Positions 8,476 to 17,724 of a stretch of DNA of 64,000 nucleotides are shown here, one piece after another. The stretch spans positions 1-64,000 of the forward strand of contig JASFYT010000031.1 in the NCBI GenBank assembly GCA_045047085.1, in the 5' to 3' direction. The position numbers and the translations under genes are program-made. The notes under the pieces were generated by a model. That model had not been told where the DNA came from, did no database searches, and saw only the letters and a program-made list of their open reading frames with translations. The stretch comes from GCA-2401155 sp045047085 (GTDB taxonomy: Bacteria > Pseudomonadota > Alphaproteobacteria > Rhizobiales > Rhizobiaceae). Each line of letters opens with the position of its first letter. Positions within the stretch are counted from its first letter, which is position 1.

Positions 8476-9072
8476 CTATTTCTTCTTTGGCGGACCTTCG
8501 TCAAAGCCAGCATAGATGATGATATTTTGTTTCGTTGGCTTATCAATCAGGATATTTCCATCGACAAATTTAAAATGACCGTTGGTTTTCCCGGGCTCAA
8601 TCGTTCCGACTACTTGATGTAATTGGGAATAAAGCACTTCCTCGCCGCGTGTGACTGCGACGCGCAATGGCATATTGAACGTGCCAGTTTCACCTGACTG
8701 ACCATTGATTACCCGCCCTGCAACGCCAACACGAACATTCAATGTATTGCCGTTATAATTACATTCGCGCACCACCTCAGTGATGCTGCCCTGATAGCGC
8801 ACGGAGTTGCGGGCGTTGTCATCACCCTTTTTTACGCCACGTTTATAAATTCGGTAAGTCTCTGTTCCCGCACGAAGCACTGTTTTGGGGCAATAGGCGC
8901 GCAAATCCTGTGTCTCTTCTTCCTGCGCGACCTTTGCTTGCCTCTGATTGTTACCAACATCAAGCGCGCCAACAGCACCACCATTTTTTGTAGACGTACA
9001 AGCGGTCAACGCCAGCGTAACGCCTACCAAAATGGTCATATTAAACGCGAAATTTTTGCTACTCTTACTCAT
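8476..9072 (-). CDS. Predicted lipoprotein, conserved in rhizobia-like genomes
   Basis: A 198-residue exported protein of unknown function. The N-terminus MSKSSKNF plus a hydrophobic stretch ends in LALTAC, a lipobox with Cys at about residue 25, so it should be lipid-anchored, probably in the outer membrane. The mature part has a low-complexity linker, then a beta-rich domain with two further cysteines (YCPKT, ECNYN) that could form a disulfide, and ends GPPKKK. The ATG at 9072 has AAGGTAAT upstream. In-frame sequence further upstream (to 9174) lacks signal-peptide character and was not used. It is divergent from thrC. Confidence 0.8.
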   Translation of the reverse strand: MSKSSKNFAFNMTILVGVTLALTACTSTKNGGAVGALDVGNNQRQAKVAQEEETQDLRAYCPKTVLRAGTETYRIYKRGVKKGDDNARNSVRYQGSITEVVRECNYNGNTLNVRVGVAGRVINGQSGETGTFNMPLRVAVTRGEEVLYSQLHQVVGTIEPGKTNGHFKFVDGNILIDKPTKQNIIIYAGFDEGPPKKK

Positions 9073-9237
9073 ATTACCTTTGCCCCGAAGACGTTTGGGG
9101 AACTCTATAGCACCAGAATCAATCAAAAACGAATTACAAAATGGGTTGCTCACAAACTTCGTTAAACCAATCATTGCATTTTATATCGATAAAAGGCAAA
9201 AACACGACGTTCTTTAGACGAAAATAGGATTTTTCAG

Positions 9238-10626
9238 GTGAAATATGTGAGCACGCGCGGCAATGCGCCAGCGCTGGGGTTTTGTGATGTATTATTAACC
9301 GGATTGGCACGCGATGGCGGGCTTTATGTACCCGAAGCATGGCCGGTGCTAGATACGGCGACCATTAGATCTTTCGCCGGCATGCCCTATGCCGAAATTG
9401 CAAAAACTGTATTGGCTCCTTTTGTCGAAGGTGAAATTCCCGAAGTTGATTTTGCCAAAATGGTAGATGATGCCTATGCCAATTTTCACCATAAAGCTGT
9501 GGTGCCGTTGGTTCAAATCAATTCTAACACTTGGATTTTAGAACTTTTCCACGGGCCTACAATGGCGTTTAAGGATATGGCGATGCAGCTTGTTGGGCCG
9601 CTAATGGATTATGCCCTTGCCGAGCGCAATGAAAAAGCCACGGTTGTTTGCGCCACATCAGGCGATACAGGCGGTGCGGCGATTGAAGCATTTCGTAAGC
9701 GCGAGAACACCGATATTTTTGTGTTATTTCCCAAGGGGAAAGTTTCCCCCGTACAACAACGTCAAATGACCACTGTTTATGATGCTAATGTGCATCCAAT
9801 TGCCATCGAAGGTAATTTTGATGATTGTCAGGCGTTGGTAAAAGCGATGTTTAATCATCATGGCTTCAGGGATCAAGTGAAGTTATCAGGTGTGAATTCC
9901 ATCAACTGGGCGCGGATCATGTCGCAGGTTGTCTATTATTTCTCTGCGGCGGCGTCCCTTGGTGCACCTGAACGCAAAGTTTCTTTCACAGTTCCTACCG
10001 GGAATTTCGGTGATATTTTTGCAGGTTATGTAGCCCAGAAAATGGGCCTTCCTATTGAAAAACTTATCATTGCCACCAACCAGAATGATATTTTGGCACG
10101 CACGCTGGAAACCGGACGCTATGAAGTAACCGGTGTTGAAGCGACCCAATCTCCGTCGATGGACATTCAAATTTCGTCCAATTTCGAACGCCTCTTGTTC
10201 GAATTATACGGGCGCGATAGCGGTTCGATTGAAAGGGCAATGTCAGGCCTCAACCAGTCTGGCGCATTTTCCATCGATGAAGAACCGCTTGCTCAATTGC
10301 GTGCAGAATTTTCTGCCGGTCGTTGTAGCGAAATTGAGACTGGTGAGACCATTCGACAGACATTGGCGGACAGTGATTACCTGCTCGATCCTCATACGGC
10401 CGTTGCGGTGCATGTGGCAAAAGATCATCATTCACAAGGCCCGATGATTGTTTTATCAACGGCTCATCCGGCAAAATTTCCAACTGCTGTCAAAAACGCC
10501 AGTGGTATTTATCCGGAATTGCCCGATTGGCAGAAAAGTATGATGGAGCGAGAGGAGAAATTCACAATTCTGGAGAACTCTCAGGAAGCTGTGGAAGCAT
10601 TTATTTCTGAGCATGGTCGCATCTAA
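9238..10626 (+). CDS. thrC: Threonine synthase
   Basis: Converts O-phosphohomoserine to threonine, the last step of threonine synthesis; homoserine kinase (thrB) is also in this window. The 462-residue protein matches the longer ThrC subgroup. It has N-terminal YVSTRG and GLARDGGLYVPE, the PLP-lysine segment GPTMAFKD (Lys112), the phosphate-binding CATSGDTGGAA loop, and VPTGNFGDI. Translation starts at GTG 9238 with AGGATTTTT just upstream. The second codon onward matches the family N-terminus, which fixes this start. It is followed at short distance by an M16 peptidase on the same strand. Confidence 0.97.
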   Translation: MKYVSTRGNAPALGFCDVLLTGLARDGGLYVPEAWPVLDTATIRSFAGMPYAEIAKTVLAPFVEGEIPEVDFAKMVDDAYANFHHKAVVPLVQINSNTWILELFHGPTMAFKDMAMQLVGPLMDYALAERNEKATVVCATSGDTGGAAIEAFRKRENTDIFVLFPKGKVSPVQQRQMTTVYDANVHPIAIEGNFDDCQALVKAMFNHHGFRDQVKLSGVNSINWARIMSQVVYYFSAAASLGAPERKVSFTVPTGNFGDIFAGYVAQKMGLPIEKLIIATNQNDILARTLETGRYEVTGVEATQSPSMDIQISSNFERLLFELYGRDSGSIERAMSGLNQSGAFSIDEEPLAQLRAEFSAGRCSEIETGETIRQTLADSDYLLDPHTAVAVHVAKDHHSQGPMIVLSTAHPAKFPTAVKNASGIYPELPDWQKSMMEREEKFTILENSQEAVEAFISEHGRI

Positions 10627-10691
10627 TTGCCTTATCGCGCTACGACAAAAGAAAGAATGACATGGAGGCGTTCAATCGTTAAAGTTTGCAG

Positions 10692-11975
10692 ATGAGTGTA
10701 TCAGTAACAAAGCTGGACAATGGGCTTAACGTTGTCACCGAATTCATGCCACATCTGGAATCTGCTGCAATGGGGGTTTGGGTTAAAGCAGGTTCAAGAG
10801 ATGAAAGTCATAACCAACACGGCATTGCCCATGTGTTGGAACATATGGCGTTCAAAGGAACTTCCACCCGCAGCGCCCGCCAAATCGCCGAAGAAATTGA
10901 AAACGTTGGCGGTGATATCAATGCGGCAACCAGTGTTGAAACCACTGCATATTACGCCCGTGTGATGGGCGAAGATGTGTCGCTGGCAGCCGATATTCTC
11001 TATGATATTTTGGCCAACTCTACGCTAGACGAAGAAGAACTCACGCGCGAAAAACATGTGATTTTGCAGGAAATCGGTGCTTCGCAAGATATGCCTGATG
11101 ATCTTGTCATGGACATGTTTCAAAAATCAGCTTTCAGCGATCAGGCGATTGGTCGACCTATTCTGGGCACGCCAGAGACGGTGGAAAGTTTCACGCCAAG
11201 CGATATCAAAACCTATCTCGATAGCCATTACCATGGCCCCAATATGGTGCTGGCAGCCGCTGGCAGAATAGATCACGATGCTTTGGTCAAACAGGCGGAA
11301 GAAACATTTGCCAGCTTTCAAAGTGATTTGCCAGAACCTACCAAGAGTGCGACTTATGTGGGCACGGAAGATATTGTTGAGCGTGATTTTATGGAAGCCC
11401 AGATGGTTCTTGGCTTTGAAGGGCGTGCTTACCATGTGCGCGATTTTTACGCTTCACAGCTACTAGCGAGTATTTTGGGCGGCGGAATGTCTTCTCGTCT
11501 ATTCCAAGAGGTGCGCGAAAAGCGCGGGCTTTGCTATTCGGTCTATGCCTTTCACTGGGGATTTTCAGACACCGGAGTGTTTGGTATCCACGCGGCGACA
11601 GGCGAAGACGATTTAAAGGAATTGGTGCCGGTTATCCTTGACGAACTAAAACGCGCCAGCGAAGATATTTCTCAGGCAGAACTAGATCGTGCCCGGGCGC
11701 AGGTTAGAGCCGGCCTGATGATGAGCATGGAAAGCCCCACTGCCCGCGCCGGGCAAATTGCACGTCAATTACTGTTGTTTGGTCGCCAAATTCCGAACGA
11801 AGAATTGATGGAACGTCTGAATGCACTTTCCATCGAACGTATTCGCGACCTTGCCGGTCGGATGTTTAGTGGAAGCAATGCGACCCTAACCGCTATTGGC
11901 CCAACCAAAAATATGACTCGTCTAAATGATATCAGCGCGTCTTTGGGTTTAAAACCTGTAAATGCCGCTGAATAA
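10692..11975 (+). CDS. M16 family zinc peptidase (processing-peptidase-like)
   Basis: A 427-residue pitrilysin-family metalloprotease related to the mitochondrial processing peptidase beta subunit. The inverted zinc motif HVLEH is at residues 47-51, with the distal Glu in the EEELTREKHVILQEI helix. The second homologous half includes the substrate-binding GGGMSSRLFQEVREKRGLCYSV segment. The catalytic set is complete, so an active peptidase is expected, probably degrading peptides in the cytoplasm or periplasm; no signal peptide is evident. The ATG at 10692 follows a TTG two codons upstream, and the nearest GGAGG is rather distant. It lies between thrC and a GGDEF-EAL gene. Confidence 0.93.
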   Translation: MSVSVTKLDNGLNVVTEFMPHLESAAMGVWVKAGSRDESHNQHGIAHVLEHMAFKGTSTRSARQIAEEIENVGGDINAATSVETTAYYARVMGEDVSLAADILYDILANSTLDEEELTREKHVILQEIGASQDMPDDLVMDMFQKSAFSDQAIGRPILGTPETVESFTPSDIKTYLDSHYHGPNMVLAAAGRIDHDALVKQAEETFASFQSDLPEPTKSATYVGTEDIVERDFMEAQMVLGFEGRAYHVRDFYASQLLASILGGGMSSRLFQEVREKRGLCYSVYAFHWGFSDTGVFGIHAATGEDDLKELVPVILDELKRASEDISQAELDRARAQVRAGLMMSMESPTARAGQIARQLLLFGRQIPNEELMERLNALSIERIRDLAGRMFSGSNATLTAIGPTKNMTRLNDISASLGLKPVNAAE

Positions 11976-12024
11976 ACCAGAATACATTTGGAAAATATTC
12001 CTTGGGTTTGCTACAGAATAGGTC

Positions 12025-14955
12025 ATGGAGATTGATAAACGCATGACGGGCCTGAAACGCATGTTTCCACTACAAAAACTGATACAAATAATTTGCGCCT
12101 GTCTGGGCGTGTTTTTCGTTGTCCTGTTTTCTGTTGGCACCACTTATGCACTTGAACCTGTTGGTATTTCCCGCGATGATGTGGCGATTGATATTACCGG
12201 CTCCGTCGATTTTTATTCCGAGGTCGGGGATAGTTTAAAAGTCTCCACCGCGCCTGATGCAGATGGTATTGTGCGCCGTATCGAAGTTCAGGCGGGAGAA
12301 AAAGGCGTAGCATCAAACTGGTCAGTATTTTCTCTTGCTAATGAATCCAATGAACAAATTGAACGGCTGATTGTTGCACCCCACTACCGACTGGTTGGTT
12401 CCGGTTTGATTTGGCCAGATCTCGATTCGGTGCGCATAACGACGATTACACCGAGTGAAGGGTTTTCACTTGTTCGCCAGAACGACAACGAAGCGGATGT
12501 CTTTTCAATCACGCTTGACCCCGGTGCGGTCATTACTTTGATTGCAGAACAAAAGGCCAGACGCCTGCCAAAACTTTATGTGTGGGAACCCTCCGCATAC
12601 AAAGACACCGTGAATAGCTACACGCTATATCGCGGTATTGTGCTAGGTATCTCCGGGCTGTTAGCTGTGTTTTTGACCATTCTCTTTATTGTCAAAGGCT
12701 CGGCAATGTTTCCAGCTGCGGCTGCCCTTGCCTGGGGCGTACTGGCTTATGTCTGTGTTGACTTTGGTTTTTGGGACAAAATTATTTCGCTCACAGCTTC
12801 TAGCGCTCCGGTCTGGCGTGCCTCGACCGAGGTATTCCTTGCAGCTGGCATTATCATATTTCTTTATGCCTATTTGAGCCTCAACCGCTGGAACTCACAT
12901 TTTTCTTCCGTCACTGTGGCTTGGGTTCTTGGCCTTATTATCCTGTTAGGGATCGCTGTTGTTGAACCTTCAATCGCCTCTGGCATTGCTCGTTTTTCCA
13001 TTGCACTTACTGCAATTTCGGGTGCCGGATTGATCACCTATCTGGCGTTAAAACGCTTCGACCGTGCTATCATGTTGATACCCACATGGATGCTAGTGCT
13101 TGCCTGGACTACAGGTGCCGGTATGACTATTACCGGCGGGATTGCCAATGATGTGGTACAGCCCGCACTGGTTGGCGGGTTGGTACTGATTATGCTGCTG
13201 CTCGGATTTACCGTCATGCAGCATGCTTTTGCCGGTGGAGCGCTGGCACATGGACTGGTTAGCGATGTGGAACGTCAGGCGCTTGCGTTAATCGGCGGTG
13301 GCGATATCGTTTGGGACTGGGACGTAACCAGAGATCAAATATATGTGGGGGACGAAGCTACCCACATTCTCTCCACCACACAAAAAAAACTCAACGGCCC
13401 ATCGCGAAACTGGGTGGAATTACTCCACCCCAATGACCGCGACCGCCTGCAAGCCACACTGGATGCGGTTTTGGAACATCGCCGCGGACGCATTTCCCAA
13501 ACTTTTCGGGTTCGCGCCGAAGATGGCCACTATAATTGGTTCAAGCTTCGTGCACGCCCAATGCTTGGTTCTGATAATGAAGTGATCCGTTGCATTGGTT
13601 CAATCGCTGAAGTGACAGCAGAAAAGAACGCCGAGGAACGTTTACTGCACGATGCGGTGCACGATAATCTGACCGGGCTGGAAAATCGGGAATTATTCAT
13701 CAACCGACTTGATACGGTGATCAATTTTGCCATTCAGCACGCAGATTCAAGGCCCTCAGTCTTTCATATCAATATTGATGAATTTCGTGAGATAAATGCT
13801 AAGCACGGGTTCTCGCTTGGCGACACAATTCTGCTAACGGTGTCGCGGCGTCTGGGCCGGCTGTTGAAACCGGGTGATCACCTTTCCAGATTGGGCGGCG
13901 ATCAGTTCACTATTCTGCTCCTATCAGAAACCATGCCTAATAAAATTGCTGGTTTTGCAGAATCCATTCGTAAGGCCATTAACGCACCAGTGCAATTTGC
14001 AGGGCAAGATATCGTGCTTACCGCATCAATCGGCATTGCCAGTTGGACACCCGAGCACAGCAAACCAAACCAGATGATGCGAGATGCAGAACTGGCCATG
14101 ATACAGGCCAAACGTTTTGGTGGCGACAGGATTGAGCCGTTTCGACCGGCGTTTCGCACTGTAAAGGATGAAACGGTCATCCTGCTTGAGGACCTTAAAA
14201 GCGCATTGCAGAACGATCAGATGTTTGTTCTCTATCAGCCAATCATCAATCTGGAAGATCGGGGCATTGTCGGGTTCGAAGCGCTGTTGCGCTGGGAACA
14301 TCCTAAACTTGGTTCCATATCACCGGTGGAGTTCATCCCGCTGGCGGAAAGTTCCGGTCTGATCAATGCACTCGGATCTTATGTTTTAGAAAAAGCCACC
14401 GGGGACTTTGCAGCGATGGCGCGAGATATTGAGGGCCTTGATTGTTTTGTCAGCGTCAACATCTCCAGCCGCGAATTACTACGGCACGATATCGTAAATG
14501 ATATTCGCAACGCACTAAAGAAAAGTCAGATGGCTCCGAATTTATTGCGGATGGAAGTTACTGAAAGCCTTGTGATGGAAAATCCGGAACACTCGTCAGA
14601 AGTGTTACGCAGAATTCATGCCATGGGCGTTGGGCTTTCACTGGATGATTTTGGCACGGGCTATTCCAGCCTCTCATATTTAACCCGGTTCCCGTTTGAC
14701 ACGATCAAAATCGATAAATCGTTTATACAGGCCAGAGACCGTCCGGAACGGCTTGTTGTACTGCGCGCAATTATCGCTATGGCTCATGGTTTGAACCAAA
14801 AAATTATCGCTGAGGGAGCAGAAATGGAATCCGACGTGACTGAACTGGCGCAAATGGGCTGTGAATTCGCACAAGGGTTTTTGTTCGGAGAACCGATGAG
14901 TATCAAGAAGGTCGAAGAAATCCTCGCAGAGGACGCGGCTCTGGTGAAAACCTAG
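12025..14955 (+). CDS. Membrane-bound PAS-GGDEF-EAL cyclic-di-GMP protein with degenerate GGDQF
   Basis: A 976-residue signalling protein. The order is: signal/anchor segment at about 20-43; a periplasmic beta-rich domain to about 190; seven or so hydrophobic helices at about 205-410, resembling the 7TMR-DISM architecture; a PAS domain at about 430-545 (DIVWDWDVTRDQ, WFKLRARP); GGDEF at about 550-710; and EAL at about 720-965. The cyclase signature is GGDQF (residues 624-628), lacking the usual Glu, so diguanylate cyclase activity is doubtful. The EAL half keeps EALLRWEHP (E752), NISSREL, MEVTES, DDFGTGYSS, IKIDKSF and IAEGAE, so it is probably an active c-di-GMP phosphodiesterase. It is convergent and overlapping by a few bases with yqgE. 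Confidence 0.94.
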   Translation: MEIDKRMTGLKRMFPLQKLIQIICACLGVFFVVLFSVGTTYALEPVGISRDDVAIDITGSVDFYSEVGDSLKVSTAPDADGIVRRIEVQAGEKGVASNWSVFSLANESNEQIERLIVAPHYRLVGSGLIWPDLDSVRITTITPSEGFSLVRQNDNEADVFSITLDPGAVITLIAEQKARRLPKLYVWEPSAYKDTVNSYTLYRGIVLGISGLLAVFLTILFIVKGSAMFPAAAALAWGVLAYVCVDFGFWDKIISLTASSAPVWRASTEVFLAAGIIIFLYAYLSLNRWNSHFSSVTVAWVLGLIILLGIAVVEPSIASGIARFSIALTAISGAGLITYLALKRFDRAIMLIPTWMLVLAWTTGAGMTITGGIANDVVQPALVGGLVLIMLLLGFTVMQHAFAGGALAHGLVSDVERQALALIGGGDIVWDWDVTRDQIYVGDEATHILSTTQKKLNGPSRNWVELLHPNDRDRLQATLDAVLEHRRGRISQTFRVRAEDGHYNWFKLRARPMLGSDNEVIRCIGSIAEVTAEKNAEERLLHDAVHDNLTGLENRELFINRLDTVINFAIQHADSRPSVFHINIDEFREINAKHGFSLGDTILLTVSRRLGRLLKPGDHLSRLGGDQFTILLLSETMPNKIAGFAESIRKAINAPVQFAGQDIVLTASIGIASWTPEHSKPNQMMRDAELAMIQAKRFGGDRIEPFRPAFRTVKDETVILLEDLKSALQNDQMFVLYQPIINLEDRGIVGFEALLRWEHPKLGSISPVEFIPLAESSGLINALGSYVLEKATGDFAAMARDIEGLDCFVSVNISSRELLRHDIVNDIRNALKKSQMAPNLLRMEVTESLVMENPEHSSEVLRRIHAMGVGLSLDDFGTGYSSLSYLTRFPFDTIKIDKSFIQARDRPERLVVLRAIIAMAHGLNQKIIAEGAEMESDVTELAQMGCEFAQGFLFGEPMSIKKVEEILAEDAALVKT

Positions 14956-15536
14956 GCATGGCCTGACTCACTGGACAGAAGCAGCGGGTCGACCCCTAAA
15001 ATGGCAAGGGCACGTTCGTATTTCGTCTCGTGGTTCTGATCGAATAGAATATCACGATCCGCTTCGCAATTGAGCCAACCATTGGAGATGATTTCACTTT
15101 CCAGTTGTCCTGCACCCCATCCAGAATAACCCAACACCAATAAAATCTGTTCCGGCCCTCTGCCCATGGCAATGGCTCTCAGTATCTCGAGGGTGGCGGT
15201 AAGGCAGACATTGTCGCCGATTTTTAGTGATGTTTCGCTTTCATAATCAGGGGTATGGAGAACAAAGCCTCTACCCGGCTCCACCGGCCCTCCCATGTTC
15301 AGGCTCCGAAGTGCAAGTTCTTCGCTAACGGTATCTTGCTCTTCATCTGTGATAATTTCGAGTTTAGTAAAAAACTCGCCAATATCCGGTGACATCATGG
15401 ATTGATTGATGATGAACCCCATCGCACCGTCTTCGGAATGAGCACAGACAAATATTACGCTTTTCTCAAAACGCTGGTCTCCCATGCCCGGCATTGCAAT
15501 CAAGAATTGTCCCGTAAGAGACAGCGTTTTGTCCAT
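14952..15536 (-). CDS. YqgE/AlgH family protein
   Basis: A member of the UPF0301/AlgH family, a small conserved protein of unclear biochemical role. Diagnostic segments are GQFLIAMPGMGDQRFEKSVIF, HSEDGAMGFIIN, LNMGGPVEPGRGFVLH and LVLGYSGWGAGQLESEI. From the ATG at 15536 the protein has 194 residues, with GAGGACAAT immediately upstream. An alternative ATG at 15569 (MAAAHG) also has a good AAGGA site and would add 11 residues. The stop overlaps the 3' end of the GGDEF-EAL gene on the other strand. In related genomes the DsbD-N-like and peroxiredoxin genes are also next door. Confidence 0.93.
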   Translation of the reverse strand: MDKTLSLTGQFLIAMPGMGDQRFEKSVIFVCAHSEDGAMGFIINQSMMSPDIGEFFTKLEIITDEEQDTVSEELALRSLNMGGPVEPGRGFVLHTPDYESETSLKIGDNVCLTATLEILRAIAMGRGPEQILLVLGYSGWGAGQLESEIISNGWLNCEADRDILFDQNHETKYERALAILGVDPLLLSSESGHA

Positions 15537-15755
15537 ATTGTCCTCTATCAGCCCGTGCGCAGCCGCCATGGGCAAATTCCTTAGGGACGATACGCAAAAT
15601 ATAGCCAGAGTACAATCTGTAAAGTGACAGCCGATTTTTAGATAAATTGCGCTAATAAATACCTATTTGTAACCAAAAGAATTGTCCAATAGTGCATACG
15701 AAGGGATCGAGTTCACCGAGATATGATCATCCTTGATTAGGGGACTGTCGCACGA

Positions 15756-16643
15756 ATGGGTGTAATCGTGTATGGGTGTCCTATGATATTTAGATTGATC
15801 GATCACATCTTGCGGATTCAGAACGTGAATATACACTTGTCACCAGCTATTTTAGCGTTTGTTTTCATCACCTTTTGGATGGCGGATAGTAGTGTTGCAG
15901 CAAGCACTGACTGGCAGGACATTGGTGGCGGTGAGGCGCGGATGATTGCCGTACTTGCGCCTGATACTGGCAAAATTTCCGGTGCTATCGAAATCAGACT
16001 CAATCCAGGCTGGAAAACTTATTGGCGCGCTCCCGGCGATAGCGGAATACCGCCGCAGCTAAGTTTTGCTGGTTCGAAAGGCTATAAACACGACGCTGTC
16101 CATTTGCCCACGCCACAACAAATGAAAATCCAAGAATCCCAGGTTGTTGGCTACAAATCAGACGTGAGTTTTGTCTTTGACGGCACCATGCTTTCGTTTG
16201 ACCCGGAAAACAATATCAGACTGGAGATGTTTTTGGGTGTATGTGAAAAAATCTGCATCCCTGCACAAGCAAATTTTGAAATTCCGATGTCTAAATTGAA
16301 CCGGTCAGACCCGGTGAGCAATGGGTTTATAAACCTTGCTCGTGAAAATCTTCCCGGCAAACCAACGGCAGAAGTGGGCATTGAGCGGGTCAATTTCAGC
16401 CGCAGAAACTTGCAGATATTTGCCAATATCCCTTCTGCTGAAAAACCTCTCAGTCTGTTTGTCGAAGGTCCACCGGAATGGCGTCTGGCACCTGCCTCCC
16501 TCGTTCGTATCAATGGGCGGTTGGCTGAGTTCATACTTGATCTCTCGCAGGTTCCACCGGAAGCTGATATTGCCAAGAAAAAATTGAGATATACGCTTGT
16601 CAGCGGAAACCACAGTGTTGAGCAATGGAAAAAAGCTGAATAG
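15756..16643 (+). CDS. Secreted DsbD N-terminal-domain-like protein
   Basis: A 295-residue exported protein with an uncleaved-looking N-terminal extension followed by a hydrophobic segment (ILAFVFITFWMA, about residues 32-43) ending near VAAS. The mature part resembles the periplasmic alpha domain of DsbD: NPGWKTYWRAPGDSGIPP and LGVCEKICIPA, which carries the two cysteines in C-x3-C spacing. It lacks the eight-helix membrane domain and the C-terminal thioredoxin of full DsbD, so it would need an unlinked electron donor. A second ATG at 15783 is equally possible. Neighbouring yqgE and a peroxiredoxin suggest a redox link, but this is inference. Confidence 0.8.
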   Translation: MGVIVYGCPMIFRLIDHILRIQNVNIHLSPAILAFVFITFWMADSSVAASTDWQDIGGGEARMIAVLAPDTGKISGAIEIRLNPGWKTYWRAPGDSGIPPQLSFAGSKGYKHDAVHLPTPQQMKIQESQVVGYKSDVSFVFDGTMLSFDPENNIRLEMFLGVCEKICIPAQANFEIPMSKLNRSDPVSNGFINLARENLPGKPTAEVGIERVNFSRRNLQIFANIPSAEKPLSLFVEGPPEWRLAPASLVRINGRLAEFILDLSQVPPEADIAKKKLRYTLVSGNHSVEQWKKAE

Positions 16644-16743
16644 AATTCTTTTTCATAATATTACAAATTTTGGAATGAATGCAATTGGTACCGCCGGATT
16701 AATTAGGATAGAATTCGACAACTTTACTTTACTCCAAATTTGA

Positions 16744-17253
16744 ATGGATAGTATTTTGTCTGAAACGATAGGTATTTCGGTTGGTGATCGCCTTCCGAAA
16801 ATGGATTTTAAGATCATGGGCGAAGATGGGCCTGATACTCTTTCCTATGCAAACCTTTTTGGGGGTAAAAAAGTAGTTCTATTTGCTTTACCCGGTGCGT
16901 TTACCCGCACCTGTACAGCAAGCCACCTTCCCGGATATCTGGAGAATCTGGAATCGCTTAAATCCAGAGGTGTTGATGAAGTAGCCGTTCTTTCCGTCAA
17001 TGATGTGTTCGTAATGGACGCGTGGGCAAAAGCCACCAATGGCGTTGGAAAAATCCATTTTCTTGCCGATGGCGCATTGGAGTTCACCAAAGCAATTGGA
17101 GCTGATATTGATCTGGGCGTTGCCGGATTTGGCATCCGTTGCAAACGGCTTTCAATGATTGTCGATGATGGAGTGGTGACATCGCTGAACATTGAAGAAA
17201 AACCCGGCTCAGCGATTACTTCCGGTGCTGCGACCATTCTGGAACAACTGTAA
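16744..17253 (+). CDS. Peroxiredoxin, Prx5/glutaredoxin-dependent type
   Basis: A 169-residue thiol peroxidase reducing hydrogen peroxide and organic hydroperoxides. The peroxidatic cysteine is Cys57 in PGAFTRTCTASHLPGY, the signature of the Prx5 subfamily. The conserved Arg of the active site lies in the GIRCKRLSM segment, with an additional Cys133 that could resolve the disulfide. The upstream 100 nt are AT-rich with no strong ribosome site, so the exact start could vary by a few codons, although the length matches the family. It is convergent with rnhA across a 21-nt gap that contains a CTGACG/CGTCAG stem. Confidence 0.93.
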   Translation: MDSILSETIGISVGDRLPKMDFKIMGEDGPDTLSYANLFGGKKVVLFALPGAFTRTCTASHLPGYLENLESLKSRGVDEVAVLSVNDVFVMDAWAKATNGVGKIHFLADGALEFTKAIGADIDLGVAGFGIRCKRLSMIVDDGVVTSLNIEEKPGSAITSGAATILEQL

Positions 17254-17274
17254 GAATTTACTGACGTCTGCCCG

Positions 17275-17724
17275 TCAGAATGAGTCCAACTTAAAAGGCT
17301 CCATTCCTTGGCGGGCAAGTTCGTCTGCTCTTTCATTTTCCGGGTGGCCATTGTGGCCTTTAACCCAGTGCCATTCGACTTCGTGATGGCCCAATGCCTC
17401 TTCCAGAGCTTGCCATAATTCGATGTTTTTAACCGGTTTTTTGTTGGCTGTACGCCAACCGTTTTTCTTCCAGTTTTTGATCCAGCCTGTAATGCCTCCG
17501 CGCACATACTGCGAATCTGTATAGAGGTCTACATGGCATTGTTTTTTCAATGCGATTAACGATTCGATTGCCGCCTGTAATTCCATCCTGTTATTGGTGG
17601 TTTCCTCGGCTCCGCCGGAGAGTTCTTTTTCATGGTCGCCAAACCGCAATAATGCACCCCAGCCACCGGGACCGGGATTGCCAGAACACGCTCCATCAGT
17701 CCAAATTTTCACACGTTCGATCAT
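17275..17724 (-). CDS. rnhA: Ribonuclease HI
   Basis: Degrades RNA in RNA-DNA hybrids, including R-loops and Okazaki primers. The 149-residue product has the full catalytic set: Asp10 (IWTDGACSGNPGPGGW), Glu48 (NNRMELQAAI), Asp70 (LYTDSQYV) and a C-terminal Asp in NERADELARQG. The basic handle WIKNWKKNGWRTANKKPVKN is present, as in the Escherichia coli type. The ATG at 17724 overlaps the thrB stop as TAATG, indicating translational coupling. The second ribonuclease H gene (rnhB) is near the other end of the window. Confidence 0.97.
   Translation of the reverse strand: MIERVKIWTDGACSGNPGPGGWGALLRFGDHEKELSGGAEETTNNRMELQAAIESLIALKKQCHVDLYTDSQYVRGGITGWIKNWKKNGWRTANKKPVKNIELWQALEEALGHHEVEWHWVKGHNGHPENERADELARQGMEPFKLDSF

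Noticed and set aside
17256..17275. CTGACG/CGTCAG stem between peroxiredoxin and rnhA as an intrinsic terminator
   Set aside because: A 6-bp stem with no U-run on either strand; too weak to annotate as a terminator.
16845..17507. 220-codon minus-strand frame overlapping peroxiredoxin and rnhA
   Set aside because: It runs antisense to the well-supported peroxiredoxin and out of frame through rnhA, both of which have complete catalytic motifs.
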